DNA of 5,579 nucleotides from Sulfuriferula multivorans (GTDB lineage: Bacteria; Pseudomonadota; Gammaproteobacteria; Burkholderiales; Thiobacillaceae). Below the pieces are notes generated by a model that was not told the DNA's origin, searched no databases, and saw only the letters and a program-made list of their open reading frames with translations. Made by a program: the position numbers and the translations under genes. Positions 1 through 5,579 of this stretch are shown one piece after another; position 1 is the stretch's first letter, and the number at the start of each line of letters is the position of its first letter. Where the stretch lies: the NCBI GenBank assembly GCA_010365175.1, contig JAAFGW010000203.1:1-5579 (forward strand), given 5' to 3'.

Positions 1-647
1 TCGCCAGGTTCGGCACCGAGTTCGAACAGTCTGATTGGTGCCTGCTCGGCGCAACGGGTCAGGAACTGCTGCTCAACTGCGGTGAGTATTCCCAATGCGT
101 ACCCAACAATAGGCTGTGGCGCTGCGGTTCTGTGTTCAAGAATGGCATCGAGTCCGCGCGCATAGCGCGCCTGTGGATCGGTGCCGTCGTTGTTGAGTGC
201 CTGCCATACGGCTTCGATCAAGGCCGTTTCACGGTCGAGCGTGTCGGTGTGCAGCGCGCGAATCTGCGAGGCGATTTCGCCGCCCAGCCGCGCGGCAGAG
301 AGTTCATCCGCGAGGGTCAGCAGTTCGTTGGCGAGCGCCCAGCGGTCAATTTTGCCGAGCCATTCGATATGGCGCAGCACACCATGCAACCTCGCCAGTC
401 GGCGGGATTGGGGTTCGCTGGGGTCGACGGCCATGCTTTGCGCCCAGCTCTTGAGCGGCGTGATATTGGGCGGAATCAGCACAGGGCGGCCGGCGGTTTG
501 CGCCAGAACCCGCGCAAAATCCTGCCCGGCGCGGTGGTTGGGGACGAGCACCGTCAGCCCGGACAAGTCGGGCAGACGCTCGGCGTGGTGGTCGAGCAGC
601 GCTTGGGCGACGACGTGCGGCAACGAGCGGCCGCCCAGGGTTTCCAA
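1..647 (-). CDS. AddB-like PD-(D/E)XK nuclease-family protein, N-terminal part (runs off left edge)
   Basis: Reading the minus strand from a TTG at 647-645 gives an uninterrupted frame of about 215 codons to the window edge. Residues 1-20 resemble the start of AddB-type proteins (LGGRSLPHVVAQALL), followed by TVLVPNHRAGQDFARVLA (about 32-49) and PVLIPPNITPLKSW (about 55-68). These match the 'llPTRRA' and 'LPrIrpLg' blocks at the N-terminus of alphaproteobacterial AddB, where the helicase-like domain lacks a working Walker A. None is visible here either. Family members pair with a UvrD/AddA-type helicase to process double-strand breaks; the C-terminal nuclease and iron-sulfur cysteines would lie outside the window, so nuclease activity is not shown. 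The gene follows fdxA by 5 nt and is probably co-transcribed with it. An in-frame ATG at 695-693, inside fdxA, would add 16 residues. The TTG is preferred because conserved sequence begins there and a GGAG lies 11 nt upstream. Family call fairly sure, start less so. Confidence 0.7.
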   Translation of the reverse strand, partial: METLGGRSLPHVVAQALLDHHAERLPDLSGLTVLVPNHRAGQDFARVLAQTAGRPVLIPPNITPLKSWAQSMAVDPSEPQSRRLARLHGVLRHIEWLGKIDRWALANELLTLADELSAARLGGEIASQIRALHTDTLDRETALIEAVWQALNNDGTDPQARYARGLDAILEHRTAAPQPIVGYALGILTAVEQQFLTRCAEQAPIRLFELGAEPG

Positions 648-652
648 ACGGC

Positions 653-976
653 TTAGCGCTCCAGATACTGAAGTTTGTCTTTGACGCCGGCCCATTCGTC
701 GGCGTCGGGCGGCGCGTCCTTGCGCTCGATAATGACTTTCCAGCCCTTGGTGAGCTCGGCGTTCAACGCGATGAAAGCGCGCTGATCGTCCGGCACGTCG
801 TCTTCGGCATAAATGGCTTCAACCGGGCATTCCGCCACGCACAGCGTGCAATCAATGCACTCTTCGGGGTCGATGACAAGGAAGTTAGGGCCTTCGTGGA
901 AGCAGTCCACCGGACAGACATCGACACAATCGGTGTATTTGCACTTCACACAGGCCTCGGTTACAACATAGGTCAT
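653..976 (-). CDS. fdxA: Seven-iron ferredoxin FdxA ([3Fe-4S][4Fe-4S], Azotobacter FdI type)
   Basis: The 107-residue protein closely resembles Azotobacter vinelandii ferredoxin I along its whole length, including the start ([12 protein letters not shown]) and the end ([11 protein letters not shown]). It is a cytosolic low-potential electron carrier with two clusters. By homology, C9, C17 and C50 hold the [3Fe-4S] cluster and C21, C40, C43 and C46 hold the [4Fe-4S] cluster; C12 and C25 correspond to the non-ligand cysteines 11 and 24 of FdI. All nine cysteines are present, so it is predicted functional. The acidic C-terminal half after residue 55 is the usual extension of this subfamily. The redox partner cannot be read from the context. 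The start at 976 is preceded by only a weak ribosome binding site (GGGT, 8 nt upstream). It is divergent from trxA, and the AddB-like gene follows almost directly. Confidence 0.96.
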   Translation of the reverse strand: MTYVVTEACVKCKYTDCVDVCPVDCFHEGPNFLVIDPEECIDCTLCVAECPVEAIYAEDDVPDDQRAFIALNAELTKGWKVIIERKDAPPDADEWAGVKDKLQYLER

Positions 977-1000
977 TCGTATTTACCCAGAAGATTGAAG

Positions 1001-1029
1001 ATAATGCCCGGATACTTGTATTGGGCCAA
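1001..1029 (-). promoter_or_regulatory. Candidate sigma70-type promoter of fdxA
   Basis: On the minus strand, TTGGCC (1029-1024) and CATTAT (1006-1001) are separated by 17 bp, each matching four of six consensus bases. Transcription would begin near 994, about 18 nt before the fdxA start. Spacing and placement fit well, but the boxes are weak, so this is a prediction only. Confidence 0.4.
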
Positions 1030-1093
1030 TTTGATGTAGGATATCGGCACAATTCTGATTTTTCCAGCTTTACTGTCCGCTGCAAACAACCTG

Positions 1094-1107
1094 GGCCGCT
1101 TCCGGCC
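1094..1107 (+). other. Small GC-rich hairpin in the trxA 5' region
   Basis: GGCCG (1094-1098) pairs perfectly with CGGCC (1103-1107) around a CTTC loop, 30 nt before the trxA start. No T-run follows, so it is not an intrinsic terminator. It could shape the trxA leader RNA or be incidental. The rest of the 977-1137 divergent region shows no clear consensus promoter for trxA: TTGTAT (1016) with TAGGAT (1037) has a 15 bp spacer, and TTGATG (1031) with TCTGAT (1054) has 17 bp, but neither is convincing. Confidence 0.35.
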
Positions 1108-1137
1108 ACCCCCCATACTTACATAGGAGCTTCACCA

Positions 1138-1464
1138 ATGAGCGAACATGTTCATTACATTTCCGACGATTCCTTCGAACAGGAAGTCCTGCAGGCGGGC
1201 GTTCCCGTGCTGGTGGACTATTGGGCGGACTGGTGCGGACCCTGCAAAATGATCTCGCCTATCCTTGATGAAGTCGCCAAGGAATATGCGGGCAAGCTCA
1301 AGGTGTGCAAGCTCAACATCGATGAAAACCAGGCGACCCCGCCAAAGTTCGGTATCCGCGGTATCCCCACGCTGATGATTTTCAAAAATGGCAACGTCGA
1401 AGCGACTAAAGTCGGCGCCTTGTCCAAATCACAATTGACAGCTTTCGTTGACAGCAATATCTAA
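1138..1464 (+). CDS. trxA: Thioredoxin 1
   Basis: This 108-residue protein is a typical single-domain bacterial thioredoxin. It reduces disulfides in cytosolic proteins and is itself recycled by thioredoxin reductase with NADPH. The active site WCGPC is at residues 32-36 (redox cysteines C33 and C36, preceded by WAD), the buried aspartate is D27, and the cis-proline loop GIPT has P77. Length and motifs match E. coli TrxA. One extra cysteine, C57, lies in the central strand (KVCKLNID); similar cysteines occur in other thioredoxins. The start at 1138 is supported by AGGAG at 1125-1129 with 8 nt spacing; a longer open frame from 1021 reads through the non-coding leader. It lies directly upstream of rho, the order also known in E. 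coli, with no terminator between, so the two are probably one transcript. Confidence 0.97.
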   Translation: MSEHVHYISDDSFEQEVLQAGVPVLVDYWADWCGPCKMISPILDEVAKEYAGKLKVCKLNIDENQATPPKFGIRGIPTLMIFKNGNVEATKVGALSKSQLTAFVDSNI

Positions 1465-1610
1465 GGCCCGGCTTTCACCGGACGACGCGTTGGCCCCCTC
1501 GCCTGCCAGCAGTAGTGACGATCCGGCCCCCACCCCTTCAAGTCCGGCTCTTTCAAGCGAGCCCACTCAGGCCCCTCACATGCATCTTTCCGAACTCAAG
1601 CAAAAACCCA
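1465..1610 (+). promoter_or_regulatory. C-rich rho leader, candidate Rho utilisation (rut) region
   Basis: The gap between trxA and rho plus the first rho codons is markedly C-rich and G-poor on the sense strand. In 1521-1610 I count 39 C and 13 G in 90 nt, with repeated YC steps such as those in 1528-1538 and 1571-1580. Such C>G tracts are what Rho's primary RNA site binds. In E. coli the rho leader is known to mediate Rho-dependent autoregulation. Inference: Rho may terminate its own transcript here when in excess. No strong hairpin or T-run was seen. Confidence 0.4.
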
Positions 1611-2839
1611 TCACCGAGCTCCTCGAGATTGCCGCTGCCAATGGCATCGACAATGCGAACCGTTTTCGAAAACAGGAACTGATTTTCACCATCCTGAAAA
1701 CGCTGGCCAAGCGCGGCGAGAGCATTTACGGCGATGGCGTTCTGGAAGTGCTGCCCGATGGATTCGGATTCCTGCGGTCGCCTGAAACCTCGTACCTGGC
1801 CAACACCGACGACATCTACGTGTCGCCGTCGCAGATCCGCCGCTTCAACCTGCACACCGGTGACAAGATCGAAGGCGAGATTCGCACCCCGAAGGACGGC
1901 GAACGTTATTCGGCGATGACCAAGCTTGACCTGATCAACGGCGAGCCGCCCGAAGCCAGCAAGAACAAGATCCTGTTTGAGAACCTCACCCCGCTGCATC
2001 CGGATGAGCCGCTCAAGCTGGAGCGTGATATCAAGGCCGAAGAAAACATCACCAGCCGTGTCATCGACATCGTCGCGCCGATCGGAAAAGGCCAGCGCGG
2101 TCTGCTGGTGGCGCCGCCGAAGACGGGCAAAACCGTGATGCTGCAACATATTGCTCACGCGATCAGTTCCAACCATCCTGAGGTTGTGTTGTTCGTACTG
2201 CTGATCGACGAGCGTCCGGAAGAAGTGACCGAAATGAGTCGCACTGTGCGCGGTGAAGTGGTCGCCTCCACGTTCGACGAACCTGCCAGCCGCCACGTGC
2301 AGGTCGCCGAAATGGTGATCGAGCGCGCCAAGCGCCTGGTCGAGCACAAAAAGGACGTGGTGATTCTGCTTGATTCGATCACCCGTCTGGCGCGTGCCTA
2401 CAACACCGTGCAGCCCGCCTCCGGCAAGGTGCTCACCGGGGGTGTCGATGCCAATGCGCTGCAAAAGCCCAAACGGTTTTTTGGCGCCGCACGCAACATC
2501 GAAGAAGGCGGCAGCCTGACTATCATCGCCACTGCACTGGTCGAAACCGGCAGCCGCATGGACGATGTGATCTACGAAGAATTCAAGGGCACCGGCAACC
2601 TCGAAATTCACCTCGACCGCAAGATGGCCGAGAAGCGCCAGTACCCTGCCATCAACGTTAATCGTTCCGGCACCCGTCGTGAAGAGTTGCTCATTCCGCC
2701 CGATTTGCTGCAAAAGGTATGGGTGCTGCGCAAGCTGCTTTATCCGATGGACGACATGGAAGCGATGGAGTTTTTGATCGACAAGATTCGCGCGGCCAAG
2801 AACAACGCCGACTTCTTCGATTCGATGCGACGCGGTTAA
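1580..2839 (+). CDS. rho: Transcription termination factor Rho
   Basis: Starting at the ATG at 1580, the product is 419 residues, the same length as E. coli Rho and aligned to it without net gaps. Rho is a hexameric RNA-dependent ATPase that loads on C-rich nascent RNA and pulls it from RNA polymerase. The N-terminal helical part is at 1-47; the RNA-binding cold-shock-like domain carries DGFGFLRS (F62, F64, R66), Y80 and Y110. In the ATPase core, the P-loop APPKTGKT has K184 and T185, the catalytic glutamate is E211 in DERPEE, Walker B ends at D265 (ILLDS), the Q-loop is [11 protein letters not shown] (284-294), and the arginine finger is R366. The bicyclomycin-resistance positions M219, S266 and G337 carry the wild-type residues. 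The start has only a weak AGG (1569-1571) at 8 nt. The frame stays open upstream to 1439, allowing a Pro/Ser/Ala-rich extension of 44 residues from TTG 1448, but homology favours 1580. Confidence 0.97.
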   Translation: MHLSELKQKPITELLEIAAANGIDNANRFRKQELIFTILKTLAKRGESIYGDGVLEVLPDGFGFLRSPETSYLANTDDIYVSPSQIRRFNLHTGDKIEGEIRTPKDGERYSAMTKLDLINGEPPEASKNKILFENLTPLHPDEPLKLERDIKAEENITSRVIDIVAPIGKGQRGLLVAPPKTGKTVMLQHIAHAISSNHPEVVLFVLLIDERPEEVTEMSRTVRGEVVASTFDEPASRHVQVAEMVIERAKRLVEHKKDVVILLDSITRLARAYNTVQPASGKVLTGGVDANALQKPKRFFGAARNIEEGGSLTIIATALVETGSRMDDVIYEEFKGTGNLEIHLDRKMAEKRQYPAINVNRSGTRREELLIPPDLLQKVWVLRKLLYPMDDMEAMEFLIDKIRAAKNNADFFDSMRRG

Positions 2840-2871
2840 TCTCCACCTGCACTACGCGGAATTAAACTAGG
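2840..2871. other. Convergent rho/zwf junction without visible terminator
   Basis: Only 32 bp separate the stop codons of rho (plus strand) and zwf (minus strand). I see no GC-rich hairpin with a T-run on either strand. The two convergent transcripts therefore probably overlap or end by Rho-dependent termination. Confidence 0.5.
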
Positions 2872-4266
2872 TTAGCTTTGTGGCGGCCGCGGGTTATGCC
2901 AGCGTCCGCCGGCAAGCAGCAGGTCAGCTTCCTGCGGCCCCCAGGAACCGGGTTCATACGCGTAAACCGGGTCGCGTCGCGTCAGTACGGGCTCCACGAC
3001 ATTCCAGGCGGCTTCCACCGCATCCTGGCGCGCAAACAACATGGCTTCGCCATCCATCGCATCGCCGAGCAGGCGTTCATACGCACTCATTTCATCCGGG
3101 TGGTTATTGCATACATAGAGCTCGACCGGCCGACCGACCATGCGGTCGCCTGCATTCTTGGTGCGTGCGCCCAGCGCGATGGACACCGTAGGTGACACCC
3201 TCATACGCAGGTAATTGGGGGCCAGCGGGCCCGTTTCGGAAAGTGAGAAGACACGTTGCGGAGGCAGTTGGAATTCGGCACGAATCTCTGTGGTCGTGAC
3301 AGGAAGTTTCTTCCCCGTGCGAACAATGAACGGCACGCCTGCCCAGCGCCAGGAATCCACAAAGAATCGCGCGGCAGTGAAGGTCTCGGTGTCAGACCCG
3401 CGCGCCACCCCTTCTTCGTTGCGGTACCCTTCATATTGTCCGCGCACCAGATCGCCGGGCGCCAGGGGTCGGATGGCTTTGAGCAGTTTGGCCTGCTCGT
3501 CCCGGATGGCTTCTGCACTGGTTCCCAGTGGCGGTTCCATCGCCAACAGCGCGAGTACCTGCAGCAGGTGATTTTGCACAACATCGCGGATGGCGCCGAC
3601 GGAATCGTAAAAGCGTCCGCGGCCTTCTACGCCAAAGTTTTCTGCCATCGTGATTTGAACCTGCCGGATGTGGTTACGGTTCCAGATGGGTTCGAGGAAA
3701 GAATTGGCAAACCGAAAATACAGGATGTTCTGTACCGCTTCTTTGCCAAGGTAGTGATCAATGCGGAAAATACTGGATTCCGGCAAGGCTTCATATAGCG
3801 TGGCATTGAGTGAACGTGCCGTTTCCAGATCGCGACCAAACGGTTTTTCAACCACCACGCGCGCATTCTCAGTGCAGTTTGCAGCGGCCAGCCCACGCAC
3901 CACCACAGGAAACATCGAAGGGGGAATGGCAAAGTAGTGCAATGGGCGTTTCCGGCCCGCTAGCGCGCGACGAAGCTCATCAAAGGTCGCAGGGTCCGCG
4001 TAATCGCCGTTGATATAGGTCAGCAAACTGGAGAGATTTCGAAACACCGACTCGTCCACCCCGCCCCCAAAGTGTGTAATGCCATCGTGTGCGTGCGACC
4101 GCAATTTATCCAGATCCCAATCGGGCGAATAGGCTACACAGACTATGGGTGGCAGCGTGCGACCATGTTTGAGCATGGCGTAGAGTGCAGGAAAAATTTT
4201 GCGTCGGGCAAGGTCACCCGTGGCACCGAACAGAACCAGTGCATCTGAAGAGAGGGTGTTGGTCAT
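2872..4266 (-). CDS. zwf: Glucose-6-phosphate 1-dehydrogenase
   Basis: The 464-residue product catalyses oxidation of glucose 6-phosphate to 6-phosphogluconolactone with NAD(P)+, the entry step of the oxidative pentose phosphate and Entner-Doudoroff routes, in the cytosol. The N-terminal nucleotide fold shows [10 protein letters not shown] (residues 14-23); EKPFG is at 140-144. The family signature RIDHYLGKE is at 168-176, with D170, H171 and K175 at the substrate site. The motif [14 protein letters not shown] (223-236) carries H233, equivalent to the catalytic base His240 of the Leuconostoc enzyme. The C-terminus ends normally in [15 protein letters not shown]. It is somewhat shorter than common family members (about 485-490) but no domain is missing. 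The ATG at 4266 has GGGA at 4278-4275, 8 nt upstream, as a moderate ribosome binding site. It stands alone: no pgl, gnd or edd beside it. It is divergent from rpmE and convergent with rho. Cofactor preference cannot be told from this. Confidence 0.97.
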   Translation of the reverse strand: MTNTLSSDALVLFGATGDLARRKIFPALYAMLKHGRTLPPIVCVAYSPDWDLDKLRSHAHDGITHFGGGVDESVFRNLSSLLTYINGDYADPATFDELRRALAGRKRPLHYFAIPPSMFPVVVRGLAAANCTENARVVVEKPFGRDLETARSLNATLYEALPESSIFRIDHYLGKEAVQNILYFRFANSFLEPIWNRNHIRQVQITMAENFGVEGRGRFYDSVGAIRDVVQNHLLQVLALLAMEPPLGTSAEAIRDEQAKLLKAIRPLAPGDLVRGQYEGYRNEEGVARGSDTETFTAARFFVDSWRWAGVPFIVRTGKKLPVTTTEIRAEFQLPPQRVFSLSETGPLAPNYLRMRVSPTVSIALGARTKNAGDRMVGRPVELYVCNNHPDEMSAYERLLGDAMDGEAMLFARQDAVEAAWNVVEPVLTRRDPVYAYEPGSWGPQEADLLLAGGRWHNPRPPQS

Positions 4267-4295
4267 GACGAAAATCCCGGAAAATTGGCAAGCCT

Positions 4296-4317
4296 GGGTA
4301 TCAACGGGTGTTTACCC
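4296..4317. repeat. Overlapping direct and inverted repeat in the zwf-rpmE control region
   Basis: GGGTATCAAC (4296-4305) is followed directly by GGGTGTTTAC (4306-4315), seven of ten bases identical at a spacing of one helical turn. The same stretch holds inverted repeats: GGGTA (4296-4300) with TACCC (4313-4317), or GGGT (4306-4309) with ACCC (4314-4317). It lies 30-51 bp upstream of the zwf start, a suitable place for an operator. It matches no regulator site I recognise and may be chance. I found no convincing zwf promoter. Confidence 0.3.
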
Positions 4318-4367
4318 CGCAATCTGGAGGACGTGGGCGGTACATTCCCCAATCGATAGCAGGTGGC

Positions 4368-4396
4368 TTGATTACGCTTGGCGTTTACTTTATACT
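4368..4396 (+). promoter_or_regulatory. sigma70-type promoter of rpmE
   Basis: TTGATT at 4368-4373 and TATACT at 4391-4396 are separated by the ideal 17 bp; the -35 box matches four and the -10 box five of six consensus bases. The start of transcription would fall near 4403, giving a leader of about 25 nt that includes the AAGGA ribosome binding site (4417-4421). This is the best promoter in the window and suits a highly expressed ribosomal protein gene. Confidence 0.75.
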
Positions 4397-4427
4397 CCCG
4401 CGTTCTCCGAATTATTAAGGAATTGCC

Positions 4428-4646
4428 ATGAAAGCCGGCATTCACCCCAATTACAAAGAAGTAACCGTGACGTGCTCCTGTGGAGATACGTTCAAGACCC
4501 GCTCGACCATGAGCAAGGACTCGCTCCATATCGAAGTTTGTTCTTCCTGCCATCCGTTTTATACCGGCAAACAGAAGATTGTCGATACGGCTGGCCGCGT
4601 CGAGAAATTCCGTCAGCGTTACGGCATCAAGGCCGCAGCGGAATAA
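4428..4646 (+). CDS. rpmE: 50S ribosomal protein L31, zinc-binding (C+) type
   Basis: The 72-residue product matches L31 (bL31) of the large ribosomal subunit along its whole length: it begins MKAGIHPNY and contains [12 protein letters not shown] and a basic [12 protein letters not shown] end. The zinc ligands of the C+ form are present: C16 and C18 in CSC, and C38 and C41 in CSSC. This makes it the zinc-requiring RpmE and not the zinc-free RpmE2/YkgM paralogue that replaces it under zinc starvation in some bacteria. The start has AAGGA at 4417-4421, 6 nt upstream. The gene has its own promoter and a terminator about 50 nt downstream, so it is probably transcribed alone. It is divergent from zwf. 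Confidence 0.97.
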   Translation: MKAGIHPNYKEVTVTCSCGDTFKTRSTMSKDSLHIEVCSSCHPFYTGKQKIVDTAGRVEKFRQRYGIKAAAE

Positions 4647-4672
4647 GGGCCGCATTGAATAAAATAAGGGGT

Positions 4673-4690
4673 TTGCGCGATATGGCGCAA
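4673..4690 (+). other. Hairpin between rpmE and its terminator
   Basis: TTGCGC (4673-4678) and GCGCAA (4685-4690) form a perfect 6 bp stem around the loop GATATG. No T-run follows. It sits 26 nt after the rpmE stop and directly before the terminator hairpin, and could protect the 3' end of the rpmE mRNA, though this is inferred. Confidence 0.45.
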
Positions 4691-4723
4691 TGCAATACAA
4701 AGCGGCTTCGGCCGCTTTTTGCA
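4691..4723 (+). terminator. Intrinsic terminator after rpmE, UUCG tetraloop
   Basis: AAAGCGGC (4699-4706) pairs with GCCGCTTT (4711-4718) around a TTCG loop, an especially stable tetraloop, and the T-run covers 4716-4720. Outer bases TGCAA (4691-4695) and TTGCA (4719-4723) extend the pairing past a three-base bulge. A second T-run follows at 4724-4728. The A's flanking the left arm give weak capacity in the reverse direction. It isolates rpmE from the M48 gene. Confidence 0.85.
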
Positions 4724-4749
4724 TTTTTGCGGCGCTGCAACGGTATCAT
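4719..4749 (+). promoter_or_regulatory. Weak candidate promoter of the M48 protease gene
   Basis: TATCAT (4744-4749) could be a -10 box with TTGCAT (4719-4724) as -35, but the spacer is 19 bp and the -35 box overlaps the terminator stem. The gene needs a promoter after the terminator, and this is the best match I see. Confidence 0.3.
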
Positions 4750-4782
4750 TTGGGTCATCCCCCTCCCGAGGAAAAGACAGAC

Positions 4783-5579
4783 GTGAATCTCCGAATTTTT
4801 CGCCGTACCACTGTGATCGCTCTGGGTGCATTGACGCTTACCCACTGCGCTCAAAATCCGGTCACGGGTAACAAGGATTTTGTGCTGATGTCCGAGCAGC
4901 AGGAAATTCAGATGGGCGCGCAAGCGCACCTGGACGTGCTGAAGGAGTATGCCGCGCTGGATAATCCGGCTTTGCAGGCTTATGTTGACGAGGTCGGTCA
5001 GCGGCTGGCAAGGCAGAGCCATCGGCCCGACCTGCACTGGCATTTCACTGTGGTTGATAGCCCTGACGTCAATGCCTTCGCCCTGCCGGGTGGGTATGTC
5101 TACATCACACGCGGCCTCATGGCCTATCTCAATTCAGAGGCTGAACTGGCCGGCGTAGTGGGCCACGAAATCGGCCATGTGACAGCGCGTCATGGCGTAC
5201 GGCAGCAGAGTACGTCTACCGCGGCGGGTTTGGGGGCGGTGCTGGGGTCGATTCTGGTACCGGGCCTGGGCAACCAGGCTGGCGCGACGCTGCTGCAAAC
5301 GCTGGCGCAGTCCTGGACCGCGGGCTATGGCCGCGAGCACGAATTGGAATCGGATCGGCTGGGCGCACAGTATCTCGCCAAAAGCGGATACAACCCGCAG
5401 GCAATGATCGAGGTCATTAGCGTGCTGAAAAATCAGGAGTTGTTTGCAGCGGAGCAGGCCAAGCACGACGGCAAAAAGCCGAGCACTTATCACGGCACCT
5501 TCGACACCCACCCCAGTAACGATGCCCGTCTCAAGCAAGTGGTGAGCGAGGCTAACAAGTATACCGTGGCCAATCCCCG
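4783..5579 (+). CDS. M48 family zinc metalloprotease, putative lipoprotein (runs off right edge)
   Basis: A GTG at 4783, with GAGGA at 4768-4772, opens a frame of 265 codons to the window edge. The N-terminus has a basic start (NLRIFRR) and a hydrophobic stretch ending LTLTHC-AQNPVTG, which looks like a lipoprotein signal with C22 as the lipidated residue; histidine just before the cysteine is atypical. The block NPVTG..DFVLMSEQQEI is typical of envelope M48 proteases of the BepA/LoiP kind. The zinc site HEIGH is at 128-132, and ELESD at 187-191 supplies the third ligand E187 with D191. A Gly/Ala-rich segment lies at 147-163 and a THPSNDARL motif at 242-250. Relatives degrade or help assemble outer-membrane proteins in the periplasm. 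Whether TPR repeats follow, as in BepA, cannot be seen, so no gene symbol is given. It is separated from rpmE by a terminator. Confidence 0.9.
   Translation, partial: MNLRIFRRTTVIALGALTLTHCAQNPVTGNKDFVLMSEQQEIQMGAQAHLDVLKEYAALDNPALQAYVDEVGQRLARQSHRPDLHWHFTVVDSPDVNAFALPGGYVYITRGLMAYLNSEAELAGVVGHEIGHVTARHGVRQQSTSTAAGLGAVLGSILVPGLGNQAGATLLQTLAQSWTAGYGREHELESDRLGAQYLAKSGYNPQAMIEVISVLKNQELFAAEQAKHDGKKPSTYHGTFDTHPSNDARLKQVVSEANKYTVANP

Noticed and set aside
132..684. Plus-strand open frames of 174 and 167 codons near the left end
   Set aside because: They are antisense to the AddB-like frame, which shows conserved family blocks along the whole stretch.
1021..1137. Longer thioredoxin start with 39 extra residues
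   Set aside because: The extension reads through non-coding leader with no homology; the ATG at 1138 has a good AGGAG and gives the standard thioredoxin length.
1553..2713. 386-codon open frame on the minus strand opposite rho
   Set aside because: It lies fully antisense to a highly conserved rho gene, its product is rich in His, Asp, Val and Gly as expected from the reverse of a biased codon pattern, and it has no recognisable domain.
3215..3798. Plus-strand open frames opposite zwf
   Set aside because: Antisense shadows of zwf, which carries every expected motif; no independent ribosome binding site or domain.
4199..4786. 195-codon open frame on the plus strand across the zwf start, the intergenic region and rpmE
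   Set aside because: It overlaps two certain genes and a strong promoter, and its product shows no domain; it is a chance frame.
4627..5538. Minus-strand open frames opposite rpmE's end and the M48 gene
   Set aside because: They overlap the terminator and a gene with an intact zinc-protease motif; no domain in their products.
1..5579. A hidden novel system, CRISPR array, toxin-antitoxin pair or mobile element
   Set aside because: All long stretches are explained by known housekeeping genes; the longest gene-free gaps are about 160 bp and hold no array, transposase remnant, tRNA or small paired genes.

Overview
The window is a compact housekeeping region of a proteobacterial chromosome, most likely from a betaproteobacterium. 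The argument rests on gene content and order: a seven-iron ferredoxin of the Azotobacter FdI type divergent from trxA, trxA followed by rho, a zinc-type ribosomal protein L31 gene nearby, and an AddB-like nuclease gene beside the ferredoxin. A narrower placement such as Nitrosomonadales is only a guess. The DNA is moderately GC-rich, gaps are short, and I see no mobile element, tRNA, rRNA or CRISPR.

Layout, left to right. (1) Positions 1-647, minus strand: the first ~215 codons of a large AddB-like PD-(D/E)XK nuclease-family gene running off the left edge. (2) 653-976, minus: fdxA, immediately upstream of it and probably in the same transcript. (3) 977-1137: the divergent control region between fdxA and trxA. 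(4) 1138-1464, plus: trxA. (5) 1580-2839, plus: rho, separated from trxA by a C-rich, G-poor leader that looks like a Rho-loading (rut) region. (6) 2872-4266, minus: zwf, convergent with rho across 32 bp. (7) 4267-4427: a divergent control region with a strong-looking sigma70-type promoter for rpmE and a repeat element near zwf. (8) 4428-4646, plus: rpmE, followed by a hairpin and an intrinsic terminator. (9) From 4783, plus: a secreted or lipid-anchored M48 metalloprotease gene running off the right edge.

Functionally the genes are core cell functions that share little beyond location: recombination/repair (AddB-like), electron transfer (FdxA), thiol redox (TrxA), transcription termination (Rho), NADPH supply (Zwf), translation (L31) and envelope protein quality control (M48). 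Thioredoxin uses NADPH-derived electrons and Zwf makes NADPH, but their opposite orientation gives no sign of joint control.

I did not find an undescribed system. The points most worth a second look are the C-rich trxA-rho leader with an open frame upstream of the usual Rho start, the repeat element upstream of zwf, the position of zwf between rho and rpmE, the atypical lipobox of the M48 protein, and the start-codon ambiguity of the nuclease gene.
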